64,000 nt of DNA from Planctomycetota bacterium (GTDB lineage Bacteria > Planctomycetota > Uabimicrobiia > Uabimicrobiales > Uabimicrobiaceae): the NCBI GenBank assembly GCA_029260735.1, contig JAJDCR010000093.1:1-64000 (forward strand). The letters are read 5' to 3'. The position numbers and the translations under genes were made by a program. The notes beneath the pieces are model-generated. The model had not been told where the DNA came from. It saw nothing but the letters and a program-made list of their open reading frames with translations, and searched no databases. Of this stretch, positions 32,612 through 40,944 are shown in pieces; position 1 is the first letter of the stretch; each line of letters starts with the position of its first letter.

Positions 32612-33781
32612 TTACTTCTGTAAAGCTTTACAGATCTGAGCAAAGCCAGCTCTGAGTGTTTCTTCTGTGTAGGGAAAAGAGATTCGCAAATGATTGTCGA
32701 GTCCAAAAGAACTACCCGCAACGGTGGCAACACCCGATTCTTCTAATATATATTCCGCCAGCTCTTGGTCATTTGCAAAACGTGTTTGGGTTAAAGAAGA
32801 AACGTCAGGAAATAAGTAGAATGCCCCAGCAGGCTTTATACAAGGGAAAATTTTTTGGCACAGCTCCCAGGCCACATTTCTCCGTTTTTCAAATATTTCC
32901 TGCTGACTTTGTAAAAATGCAGGAGGGAGAGAGAGCGCGGCCAAGGCTCCATACTGAGCAAAAGTACAGACATTTCCTGTTGTATGCCCTTGAAGCTTTG
33001 TCATAGCTTGGATTAAATGTTTTTCTGCGAAAGCAAAACCTACCCGAAAACCTGTCATACAAAAGCTTTTGGAGAAACTTTTTACAGTGATAGTCCGCTC
33101 TCTAATTTCTGAGCCCAAGGTACTTATAGAAAATGGTTCACGCTGATCATAGAGTAAAAATTCATAGGCTTCATCGGCAATGATGTAAATATTTTTCTGT
33201 AAAGCTAACTCTGCTATTTTTTCCAAAGTTTTTCTAGGGTAGACTGCCCCGCTAGGGTTATTCGGACTATTGATTATAATCGCTTTGGTTCTGGGAGAGA
33301 GAACTTCTTCTAAGTGAGCTAGATCTAGCTGGTGCTCTACCTGATTTAAAAAAATAGGCTTAGCCCCCGCTAAAATGACTTGCTGAGGAAAAGTAACCCA
33401 GTAAGGACGAGGAATAATAACCTCATCTCCTGGATTACATATTACTTGAAAAATATTGTAAAGCGTTTGCTTAGAACCATTTGTGATTAAGACGTTAGAA
33501 GGAGTATAGTCTAGGCCATCTTTGTAGTAATCGCAAAGGGCTTTTTTAAACTCGGCTACTCCACTTACCGTAGAGTAACGAGTTTTGTTCTCCTGCAAAG
33601 CTTTCTGAGTGGCTGCGATGACTACTGGAGAAGTAGAAGAGTCAGGTTCCCCCACGGCAAAGTTAAAGATTTTTCTTCCTTCTGTTTCCAGTTTTTGGAT
33701 TATTCCGGTCAAGCGAACAGTCGAAGATTCTTTTAAATCATAAACTCTTTGGGCTAGGGGGATGGCTAAGCTATTATCCAA
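32612..33781 (-). CDS. Class I aminotransferase (aspartate/prephenate type)
   Basis: This PLP enzyme of ~389 residues has the aspartate aminotransferase I-gamma/I-beta pattern. It shows FAVGEPDSSTSP, the NSPNNPSGAVY loop, the Schiff-base Lys in SFSKSFCMTGFRVG, and a C-terminal Arg in LRISFPY. In this operon it most likely transaminates prephenate to arogenate, feeding the arogenate-type TyrA, or makes Asp, Phe or Tyr. The start is uncertain: a TTG at 33781 with GGTGG 8 bases upstream overlaps the DAHP synthase stop by 8 bp, while an ATG at 33817 would overlap by 44 bp. Confidence 0.88.
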   Translation of the reverse strand: MDNSLAIPLAQRVYDLKESSTVRLTGIIQKLETEGRKIFNFAVGEPDSSTSPVVIAATQKALQENKTRYSTVSGVAEFKKALCDYYKDGLDYTPSNVLITNGSKQTLYNIFQVICNPGDEVIIPRPYWVTFPQQVILAGAKPIFLNQVEHQLDLAHLEEVLSPRTKAIIINSPNNPSGAVYPRKTLEKIAELALQKNIYIIADEAYEFLLYDQREPFSISTLGSEIRERTITVKSFSKSFCMTGFRVGFAFAEKHLIQAMTKLQGHTTGNVCTFAQYGALAALSLPPAFLQSQQEIFEKRRNVAWELCQKIFPCIKPAGAFYLFPDVSSLTQTRFANDQELAEYILEESGVATVAGSSFGLDNHLRISFPYTEETLRAGFAQICKALQK

Positions 33782-34790
33782 AGGAACGATCCACCGCTGC
33801 ACAGACCCTTTTGACATCCTTGAGAAGACGAGCTAGTTGCTCAGGATAAAGGGATTGGTCACCGTCACTAAATGCCTTTTCTGGTTCTGGATGCATTTCG
33901 ACTAAGAGGCCATCGGCTCCTGCTGCGATCGCGGCTTTACTTAATGGAAAGACTAACTCGCGTCCTCCCGCTGCATGGCTTGGGTCAACAATAACGGGAA
34001 GATGGGTTTCTTGTTTGAGTAAAGCAACGGCGCAAATATCTAAAGTATTCCGGTAAGCTGTTTCAAAGGTTCTGATTCCACGCTCACAGAGGATGACATT
34101 TTTGTTTCCATTATATAAAATGTACTCTGCTGCCATGATAAATTCTTTTACTGTTGCTGACATTCCTCGCTTTAAAATAACGGGGCAATCCACTTTGCCT
34201 ACTTCTTTCAGGAGATCAAAGTTTTGCATGTTACGAGCCCCGACTCGTAGTATATCCACATGGTCTGCCGCAATAGGAACATCTCTTACATCCATAATCT
34301 CTGTTTCGACCATGATGCCCGTTTCTTCTCGGACTTGCTTGAGTAGTTTTAAGCCTTCGATTCCTAAACCTTGAAAAGAATAGGGAGAAGTTCGAGGTTT
34401 AAAAGCAGAGGCTCTCATGATTTTTAACCCCATTCCTTTTATGATATTTGCGGCTCTCATGATTTGCTCTTCGCTTTCAACAGAACAAGGACCCGCAATT
34501 ACGACAAACTCTGTGTCACCAAACTTAACGTCACCAACTCGAACAATCGTTTTTAGAGCATGGTGTTCTTTACTAGAGAGTTTATAGGGACGAAGGATGG
34601 GAACGACATTTTCAACAAAGTCTAAGGCTTTCCAAGCTTTAGAGTACTCTTCGCGAGTATCTCCTAGAACATGAATGACTATTCTTTCCTCTCCTTCGAA
34701 AGGAACTGGGTTAAGTTTCTTTTCCTGGATCATTCCCTTGAGATTCTCCACTTGCTCTGGAGTAGCTTGGGGCTTTAAAACAATGATCAT
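33774..34790 (-). CDS. aroF: DAHP synthase, type I-beta
   Basis: This is the first enzyme of the pathway; it condenses PEP with erythrose-4-phosphate. The 338 residues comprise an N-terminal ferredoxin-like regulatory domain (~1-70, MIIVLKPQATPEQVENLKG) and the TIM-barrel. Barrel motifs include VIAGPCSVES, RASAFKPRTSPYSFQG, CERGIRTFE and VDPSHAAGG. The same plan occurs in Thermotoga-type I-beta enzymes, where the extra domain gives feedback inhibition by Tyr or Phe. It leads the ten-gene operon. An AAGGA site lies 6 bases before the ATG. No chorismate mutase domain is fused. Confidence 0.96.
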   Translation of the reverse strand: MIIVLKPQATPEQVENLKGMIQEKKLNPVPFEGEERIVIHVLGDTREEYSKAWKALDFVENVVPILRPYKLSSKEHHALKTIVRVGDVKFGDTEFVVIAGPCSVESEEQIMRAANIIKGMGLKIMRASAFKPRTSPYSFQGLGIEGLKLLKQVREETGIMVETEIMDVRDVPIAADHVDILRVGARNMQNFDLLKEVGKVDCPVILKRGMSATVKEFIMAAEYILYNGNKNVILCERGIRTFETAYRNTLDICAVALLKQETHLPVIVDPSHAAGGRELVFPLSKAAIAAGADGLLVEMHPEPEKAFSDGDQSLYPEQLARLLKDVKRVCAAVDRSFG

Positions 34791-35200
34791 AATGTATCCT
34801 TAACTTAGGGCGTGTCGCCATTTAAATTTCACTCATTCTCTAGCCCTTATAAAATCTAGGGGCGTTGCTCCTCGATTACAGAAAAAGACTATGCGTACTC
34901 GTCGCGTCTTCCTATATTTCATAAGGACTTAGATACTAAGCAAAATTTAAATGGCGACACGTCTATTTATAAAAACGATTTTGAACTTTGAAGTTAATAT
35001 AGCTATTTTCAAGTGTTAGGGCGTACCCTCACTGTATTATATCACTTTTTATGATATTTTCTAGCTTTCCACCTAAAGTTTTTTCAAGCACCTAAAAAGG
35101 TAGAGCCAAGAAACTCAGTGATTTTTTCCAAAGATGTTTCTATAATAATAGCCCAGTAGAAAATTGCTTAGCTCCAAAATCAATTCCAAAAGGCTTCGGA
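34791..35200. other. Divergent intergenic region with MITE
   Basis: This 410 bp gap separates the aromatic operon and the lipid kinase. It contains the 151 bp inverted-repeat element at 34811-34961 directly upstream of the DAHP synthase gene. The remaining ~240 bp are AT-rich and should hold both promoters; I could not place them. No leader peptide rich in Phe or Tyr was seen. Confidence 0.5.
34811..34961. repeat. MITE-like element with 19 bp ends
   Basis: Perfect 19 bp terminal inverted repeats (34811-34829 against 34943-34961, CGTGTCGCCATTTAAATTT) enclose 113 bp of non-coding DNA. A single partial end (cGTCGCCATTTAA) recurs at 39583-39595. The size and structure fit a MITE, but no target duplication was clear. 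It sits 20 bp upstream of the DAHP synthase start, so it probably affects operon expression. Confidence 0.7.
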
Positions 35201-36112
35201 ATGAAAAGAAAATTTATTATCAACCCTCACTCAGGAGGCGTAACCAAAAACTATATCCAAGATCTCGAAAACTATTTTCGAGACAAGATAAAAGAGTTTA
35301 ATTATGTCTTAACGAAAAGTCGAGAGGATACAATCCTATCTACTCGGCAAGCTCTAAGGGAGGGAGTTGAGCAAGTTGTTGCTGTGGGAGGAGATGGAAC
35401 GATCAATGCCGTGGTGAATGGTTTTTTTGAGAAGGGAAAGCTTCTTCGACCAGAGAGCTCCTTAGTGATATCAAAAGCAGGAACGGGCTCTGATTATTAC
35501 AAATGCATTGATCCTCAAAAAAAAGTAGATTGGCGAGAAATTGTTACCCAACATCAGGTTTATCCTGTTGATATTGGTTTAATAAAATACCAAGAGTCGA
35601 GCTACGAATCTCAGTATTTTATAAACATTAGTAGTATGGGGATAACTTCTGAAGTGGCGAAGAAAAGAAATGAGATGACTTGGCTTCCTTCTTTTCTTCA
35701 GTATCTTTTACCTGCTTGTCTAAGTGTTCTTTCTTATAAAGCTCAGAAAGTTAGTCTTACTTTTGATCATGGAGAAATGGAAGAGGAAGCTTTTGCTATT
35801 TTTGTAGGGAAAGGAACCTACTCTGGAAAAGGAATGCGTTGGGGGGGGGAAGTGACTTTGAGCGATGGCCTTTTGGATCTCACTATTTTACGAGAAGCAA
35901 AAGCTCACGATATTCCTCGGATGTTTTATAAACTCTATTTTGGAAGAGGGATGAAGGGGGATAAACTTGCCACTAAGTTGACTACTTCCCACGTTCAAAT
36001 TAAAACGACTTCTCCTTTGTTGTTGGAGATGGACGGAGAACTTTATGGAGCGACAGACTTAGAAATTTCGGTAGTTCCGAAAAGTATTTTTGTTTGTTTT
36101 CCTTGTCAGTGA
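35201..36112 (+). CDS. Diacylglycerol/lipid kinase (YegS/LCB5-like)
   Basis: The 303-residue protein has the DAGK catalytic domain: NPHSGG at residue ~8, then VVAVGGDGTINAVVNG (~64-79) with the GGDGT nucleotide motif, and a C-terminal beta-sandwich with 'LLLEMDGE'. The family phosphorylates diacylglycerol, sphingoid bases or related lipids at the inner membrane surface. The length matches YegS-like enzymes. An AAGG site lies 7-8 bases before the ATG. It is monocistronic, followed by a strong hairpin. The lipid substrate is not determined by sequence. Confidence 0.93.
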   Translation: MKRKFIINPHSGGVTKNYIQDLENYFRDKIKEFNYVLTKSREDTILSTRQALREGVEQVVAVGGDGTINAVVNGFFEKGKLLRPESSLVISKAGTGSDYYKCIDPQKKVDWREIVTQHQVYPVDIGLIKYQESSYESQYFINISSMGITSEVAKKRNEMTWLPSFLQYLLPACLSVLSYKAQKVSLTFDHGEMEEEAFAIFVGKGTYSGKGMRWGGEVTLSDGLLDLTILREAKAHDIPRMFYKLYFGRGMKGDKLATKLTTSHVQIKTTSPLLLEMDGELYGATDLEISVVPKSIFVCFPCQ

Positions 36113-36135
36113 CAGTAAGTGTAGATTTTTCATTT

Positions 36136-36172
36136 AGGGCAGGCTAATCATAATAGTTGATTAGCCTGCCCT
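36136..36172. terminator. Hairpin after lipid kinase gene
   Basis: A perfect 15 bp stem (36136-36150 against 36158-36172) with a 7-base loop is GC-rich at its base (AGGGCAGGC). There is no T-run downstream, so it may be a terminator needing a factor, or a structural repeat. Confidence 0.6.
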
Positions 36173-36226
36173 AGGCTACCAGGGGTTTGGTTCAACAGAT
36201 AAAGCTTTTGAGGAGGTCAAAAAGCT

Positions 36227-36823
36227 ATGGCCCAGTTCAATTTTTTTCGCAAGGAAGTTAACTGTAAAATCGTTTACTATGGACTTGGTTCATCGGGGAA
36301 AACGACTAATTTAGAGATGGTTTATGATAGGACTCCTAAGGCAAAACGGGGAGAGTTAACGTCTATTGATACAGAGCAAGACAGAACTTTGTTTTTTGAT
36401 TTTTGTCCTATTGAGCTCGGGGTTGTGGCAGGAATGAAAACTAAATTACGTCTTTTTACAGTCCCAGGCCAGTCTTTTTGTAATGCCACTCGCAAAATAG
36501 TCTTAGAAGGAACAGACGGGATTATTTTTGTGGCCGACAGCCAAGCAGATCGAGTCCAAGATAATCTAGAATCTCTAAAAAACTTAGAGAAAAATTTAGC
36601 AGAGCAAGGGATTAATATTCGGGAAGTTCCTCTCGTCATCCAATGGAATAAACGAGATATGCCAACAGCTTTGCCTGTGAAAGAGCTGGAGAAAAAAATT
36701 AACTACTTAAAGGCTCCCTCATTCGAAGGGGTGGCTGCGAAAGGAGAAGGAGTTTTTCCTGCTCTGAAAAAATGCACAGCTTTAGTTTTGGAGTGTGTTA
36801 TGAAAGAAGCAAAAAAAGACTGA
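36227..36823 (+). CDS. MglA-like small GTPase
   Basis: This 198-residue Ras-like GTPase is close to the N-terminal part of the gene at 5564-6733. The P-loop is GLGSSGKT, the G3 region reads TVPGQSFCNATRKI, and the G4 motif is NKRD. The bulge 'TVPGQ' replaces the Ras DxxG, as in MglA. Unlike its paralogue it has no extended tail and is of standard MglA length. No roadblock/MglB gene is adjacent. Family members switch cell polarity or surface motility; in this genome the role is unproven. A GGAGG site lies ~10 bases upstream. Confidence 0.93.
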   Translation: MAQFNFFRKEVNCKIVYYGLGSSGKTTNLEMVYDRTPKAKRGELTSIDTEQDRTLFFDFCPIELGVVAGMKTKLRLFTVPGQSFCNATRKIVLEGTDGIIFVADSQADRVQDNLESLKNLEKNLAEQGINIREVPLVIQWNKRDMPTALPVKELEKKINYLKAPSFEGVAAKGEGVFPALKKCTALVLECVMKEAKKD

Positions 36824-36839
36824 GCGCTCAGAGAAAAGA

Positions 36840-37532
36840 TCATTCTCGAAAAGATTTTATAAGGCTTTGGTAGTTGTTTTCGGACAAAGCTAGCCACAAA
36901 AACCAAGCGATGGCCTCGTGGTGAATGCTTTGCCAGGCCAAGTAGGCACGTTGAATTGTAGATATCTTATTTAAACTGTAAGGAGTGGCAAAAATTTTTG
37001 CTAGACGATTTTTACGGCTATACTCCATAATTACTAATATCCTGTAGAGATGCCAAGGAGAACTAACAAGAGTTGCTGATTTCCAAGATTTATTAGCTAT
37101 CATTTTCCAAGTTTCTTGGCAGTTGCTTAGGGTGTCAAAAGATTCTTCGTCGGCATGGACTTTATCTTCGGGTAAGCCTTCTCTTAAGAGGATTTCTCGC
37201 ATGGTTTGAGATCCGCTCTGAGATCCACTTTGAGAACGATTTGGGCGCGTTCCTCCTACACATAATATATGGGTGACTTTTTTGTTTTGGTATAAACTCA
37301 AAGCGGTTTGTAAACGTTTCCAGCTTTCTTCGCTGAGTCCTTTTTTTTGCCCCCAGTTGTGAAAAAAAACGATTGCTACATCGGAGGATGGGGCATGGGG
37401 GAAAGAGTAGCGAGATATGTAGGTGTGAAAGAAGACGGTTGCGAGAAAATCTAACAAAAGTAATAGGCTGATGGCAATGCTGAAACGCTTTGTGAGGGAC
37501 TTGAGTGGTTTCTTTTTTTGTGTTTTTTTCAT
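36840..37532 (-). CDS. YdcF/SanA-like DUF218 protein
   Basis: The 230-residue protein has one N-terminal membrane segment (~18-38) and then a DUF218 domain with 'DVAIVFFHNWG', THILCVGGTRPN and ATLVSSPWHLYR. DUF218 proteins (YdcF, SanA, ElyC) are implicated in envelope or cell-wall integrity and nucleotide binding. Residues ~97-110 (RSQSGSQSGSQT) come from a 12 bp unit repeated three times (37206-37241). It is convergent with the GTPase gene and divergent from yebC. The substrate is unknown. Confidence 0.85.
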   Translation of the reverse strand: MKKTQKKKPLKSLTKRFSIAISLLLLLDFLATVFFHTYISRYSFPHAPSSDVAIVFFHNWGQKKGLSEESWKRLQTALSLYQNKKVTHILCVGGTRPNRSQSGSQSGSQTMREILLREGLPEDKVHADEESFDTLSNCQETWKMIANKSWKSATLVSSPWHLYRILVIMEYSRKNRLAKIFATPYSLNKISTIQRAYLAWQSIHHEAIAWFLWLALSENNYQSLIKSFRE

Positions 37533-37811
37533 GGCTTAAGAGCGTAAATGCAAGATAAATGAAAGATAAATGAAAGATATTTGTTGGTAGACCATTTGAA
37601 TAGGGATAGGCTAAACTATAGCATAAAAAATAAGATTATTAAGAGAATCTTTATTCTGGGTCTTCTTCAGGCTTAAAAATGGTTGATTCTACCAAGAGGA
37701 TTTGCTAAAATTTTCCCTAAAAACAGTTACATATAATGGATTCTTATGGCTCTACTTTTTTTTAAATATCTTTTTCTGAAGTAAGAGTGGATCGAAAGAA
37801 AGGAGTTTTTG

Positions 37812-38576
37812 ATGGCCGGACATTCGCATTGGGCAGGAATTAAGCACAAAAAAGGCTTAGCGGACAAGAAACGAGGAAAACTATTCTCTAGACTTTCCAA
37901 GAATCTAACGATCGCGGTGAAAGATCAAGGGGGAGATATTGATCCTGATAGCAATTTGAAACTTCGTTATGCTATTGATAAAGCTAAAGAAGGAAACATG
38001 CCTAAGGCTAATATCGAAAAAGCTATCAGTAAAGGAGCAGGAGTTTCTGCCGCGGGTGTTACTTACAGTGAGTTAATGTATGAAGGGTATGCTCCAGGAG
38101 GAGTGGCTCTTATGGCAGAAATTATTACAGATAATCGTAATAGAACAGCTTCTGAGGTTCGCAAATTATTTGAAAAAACCGGAGGAAAACTTGGGGCGTC
38201 AGGTTGCGTTTCGTATTTATTTGACACCAAGGGAGTAATTCAGGTTCCTCTAGAAGCACTCGGAGAAGACGACTTAATGGAAGTCGTTTTAGATGCGGGA
38301 GCTGAAGATTTAGTTCCTGGAGAAGATTTTTATGATATTTTTACTACTCCAAGTGACTTGGAAACTGTTCGTAAGGCCATTGAAGAAAAAGAAATTCCTG
38401 TGGAATCATATGAAGTTAGCTTTATCCCTCAGAACAAAATTACTTTAGATGAAGATTCAGGACGTAAAGTTTTAAATATGGTTGCGCAACTAGAAGATTA
38501 CGAAGATATTGAAGCGGTTTATACGAACCATGATATTCCCGCTGATATTCTAGCTAAGCTAGAATCTGAAGATTAG
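37812..38576 (+). CDS. yebC: YebC/TACO1-family protein
   Basis: The 254-residue protein begins MAGHSHWAGIKHKKGLADKK, the universal YebC opening, and continues with DSNLKLRYAIDKAKEGNMPK. YebC proteins relieve ribosome stalling at proline-rich stretches (YebC2/TACO1) or act as transcription regulators. The ATG at 37812 has a strong AAAGGAG site; a TTG immediately before it is unlikely. It is monocistronic behind a ~280 bp divergent promoter region that carries a small AAATGAAAGAT tandem repeat (~37554-37582). Confidence 0.95.
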   Translation: MAGHSHWAGIKHKKGLADKKRGKLFSRLSKNLTIAVKDQGGDIDPDSNLKLRYAIDKAKEGNMPKANIEKAISKGAGVSAAGVTYSELMYEGYAPGGVALMAEIITDNRNRTASEVRKLFEKTGGKLGASGCVSYLFDTKGVIQVPLEALGEDDLMEVVLDAGAEDLVPGEDFYDIFTTPSDLETVRKAIEEKEIPVESYEVSFIPQNKITLDEDSGRKVLNMVAQLEDYEDIEAVYTNHDIPADILAKLESED

Positions 38577-38620
38577 TAGATTTCGTTAATATTTTACGAA
38601 AAAATCAGGGAGGTTTTTTT

Positions 38621-39580
38621 ATGAGTAAGCTTAAGTACTTTATTTGGGCGAATGCTTTAGTCGTCCTTTTTAGCCTTATGGGAAGCGTTTCCTGGGCGCA
38701 AGAATCAGTTGTTGAAGAAGAACTTTTTTCGACAGCAGCCCAGCGAAAATATATGAAACTTGCAAGCTGGAATATTCGGATTTTGTCAAATAATCGTACC
38801 GATGAAGAGCTGAAACAAATCGGTACAGTCGCCAAACAGTTTGATTTAATTGCTATTGTAGAATTGCGTCATGAAGAGGTTCTGGGCAGGCTTGTGAATA
38901 TTATGAACGATATTTCCACGAAGCACTACAGCTATGTTGTTAGCTCTCCTGTCGGGCCAGGTGTTTTTGCCGCTTCGACAATAGATTCAGAGGAAGTTGA
39001 TGAAGAAGAGACGCCATTTGGCATCTTGGGGCACCAAGAGTTATATGGGTTTATCTATGAAGATAGCTTTATTAAATGTACGGCTTCTCCTCGAATCTAT
39101 AACGACAACTTCTTCTTTCGTAAACCTGGCTATGCTAGTTTCCGAGCAGGAAAATTTGATTTCACAGTGATTGCAATCCATGTTATTTGGGGAACATCAG
39201 TTGGCCAAAGAAGAGAAGAGATTAAACGCTTGAACAATGTTTTTACGAAGATTCGTGAAAAGGGACGAGAGAATGATATCATCTTAGTGGGCGATTTTAA
39301 TCGTAATCCTGATGACGATTTATCTTGGGGTCCATTGAAAAGCCAATCGAGTATGATCCAACTCTTTCAAGCTCCTGAAAAATCTATGGTTGTGGATTCT
39401 AATCTTTATGATAATATTCTTTTTCAGAGCGTTTACGTTAAAGAGTATTCCCTTGATAACGGAATTGTTCGCTTTGATGAAGATCTTTTTAACAACGATG
39501 ATAAAAAAGCGATTAAGGCAGTTTCTGATCACCGACCAGTATGGGCTAAGTTTAGAATTACGGGCCGTGATGACGATTAG
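38621..39580 (+). CDS. Secreted endonuclease/exonuclease/phosphatase protein
   Basis: This 319-residue protein carries a signal peptide (hydrophobic ~8-23, cleavage near VSWAQ). The EEP-fold signatures are KLASWNIRIL (start), AIVELRHEE (metal-binding Glu), VGDFNRNPDDD (catalytic DFN) and VSDHRPVWA (SDH). The family covers secreted DNases, phosphodiesterases and phosphatases. Being exported, it may scavenge nucleotides or degrade extracellular DNA. A GGAGG ribosome-binding site precedes the ATG. It is followed by a hairpin and the FHA-kinase gene. Confidence 0.92.
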   Translation: MSKLKYFIWANALVVLFSLMGSVSWAQESVVEEELFSTAAQRKYMKLASWNIRILSNNRTDEELKQIGTVAKQFDLIAIVELRHEEVLGRLVNIMNDISTKHYSYVVSSPVGPGVFAASTIDSEEVDEEETPFGILGHQELYGFIYEDSFIKCTASPRIYNDNFFFRKPGYASFRAGKFDFTVIAIHVIWGTSVGQRREEIKRLNNVFTKIREKGRENDIILVGDFNRNPDDDLSWGPLKSQSSMIQLFQAPEKSMVVDSNLYDNILFQSVYVKEYSLDNGIVRFDEDLFNNDDKKAIKAVSDHRPVWAKFRITGRDDD

Positions 39581-39616
39581 AACGTCGCCATTTAATTTTG
39601 TTTTCGTGATGTAAGG

Positions 39617-39647
39617 TGCTTCGAGAGAATTTTTTTTTCTCGAAGCA
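39617..39647 (+). terminator. Hairpin after EEP gene
   Basis: A perfect 10 bp stem (39617-39626 against 39638-39647) has an A/T loop and is followed by TTTTCG. A solo MITE-end fragment (39583-39595) sits 20 bp upstream of it. Confidence 0.55.
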
Positions 39648-39675
39648 TTTTCGACTGAAGAAAGGGTGATGACTG

Positions 39676-40944
39676 GTGAAAATTGACCTAGATGTGCTCG
39701 CTGGCCCTTTAAAAGGTAAAAAGTTCTCTTTTGACCAGTACAAAAAAATTTCCATAGGCCGTTCTCCGGAAGCATTTCTTTCCTTTCCCGATGATAAGCG
39801 CATTTCCCGTTTTCATTGTCTAATAGAAATTGCTCCTCCTACCTCTTGCCATATTCGAGATCTGGAAAGTACAAATGGGACTTTTATTAGCCAAGGGCAA
39901 GTATCAGACTATTCTAGTTATGAAAGAGTTGCCGAAGCTTCTATTGGAAATGGTAGTTATGTCAAGATTGGACATAATATTTTTCGTCTCAGTTGGATCA
40001 AGGAAAGTGCTTCTAGTCTGGAAAAAGACAAAACTGTTGCCATGCTTCCTCCTACCTTAAAAATTGATCCTCCTAGTTCTACGACCTCTTCTAATTTAGA
40101 AATTTCTCCTGGACGAAAATTGGGGCCTTTTGAGGTGATTAGTAAATTAGGAGAAGGAGGAATGGGGGTTGTCTACCTCGTCAAGCACCACGAATCTGGT
40201 TACCTTTATGCTATTAAAATTGCCCGCCCTCAAGTGGAACCGAGCGAAGATCAGGTCAATCGTTTTTTGCAAGAAGCGGAGTGTGGGGCTAAGGTTAAAC
40301 ATCCTAATATTGTTCGCTACTACCGCGCAAAGTACGCTAAAGGAAATTTCTTTTATATTCCGATGGAGTATGTCCCAGGAGTCAATTTGAATACATTTAT
40401 TCAAAAGCGCGATGATGCTCTTACTTTAGAAGAAGCCCGTTCTTATTTTCTTCCTTTCTTGGATGCTCTGGAATATCTTCATAATGAAAATATTATTCAC
40501 CGAGATATTAAACCTTCCAACATTCTCCTGACGAAGCAAGATGAAGATTATGTTGTTAAGCTATCAGACTTTGGTTTGGCTAAGAGTTTTGAAAGTACAG
40601 GGATGAGTGGACTAACCTTAAGCCATTGTATGATGGGAACACCTGAGTTTTTAGCTCCTGAGCAATGTGTTAATGCTAAGTATGTTGATTTTCGAGCAGA
40701 TATTTATTCGGCGGGAGCGACTTTTTATAACCTTCTCACCAAAAAAAGAATTTTTGACGAAGATGGACCTATACATATCTATAGTAAAATCATGCTAGAG
40801 TATCCTCCTCGCATTGAGTCTTTGAGAGCAGACTTGCCTAGCCCTCTCTCGGATATAATTATGGCATGCTTAGAAAAAGAAGCCAATAATCGTCCTCAAA
40901 CCGCAGTGGAGCTCCGTAAAGCTTTGGATGCTATATTACCTTAG
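39676..40944 (+). CDS. FHA-domain Ser/Thr protein kinase
   Basis: The 422-residue cytoplasmic protein has an FHA domain at ~22-105 (GRSPEA, ISRFHCLIE, STNGTFIS) followed by a Hanks-type kinase domain (~155-420). Kinase motifs are complete: GEGGMG, the Lys in AIKIARP, HRDIKPSN, DFGLAKS and PEFLAPEQ. It starts at a GTG preceded by AAAGGG; the nearby ATG frame stops at once. FHA-kinases can bind their own phosphothreonines. There is no transmembrane segment. Possible targets include the FHA and zinc-ribbon proteins at 2-4 kb, but this is inference. Confidence 0.93.
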   Translation: MKIDLDVLAGPLKGKKFSFDQYKKISIGRSPEAFLSFPDDKRISRFHCLIEIAPPTSCHIRDLESTNGTFISQGQVSDYSSYERVAEASIGNGSYVKIGHNIFRLSWIKESASSLEKDKTVAMLPPTLKIDPPSSTTSSNLEISPGRKLGPFEVISKLGEGGMGVVYLVKHHESGYLYAIKIARPQVEPSEDQVNRFLQEAECGAKVKHPNIVRYYRAKYAKGNFFYIPMEYVPGVNLNTFIQKRDDALTLEEARSYFLPFLDALEYLHNENIIHRDIKPSNILLTKQDEDYVVKLSDFGLAKSFESTGMSGLTLSHCMMGTPEFLAPEQCVNAKYVDFRADIYSAGATFYNLLTKKRIFDEDGPIHIYSKIMLEYPPRIESLRADLPSPLSDIIMACLEKEANNRPQTAVELRKALDAILP

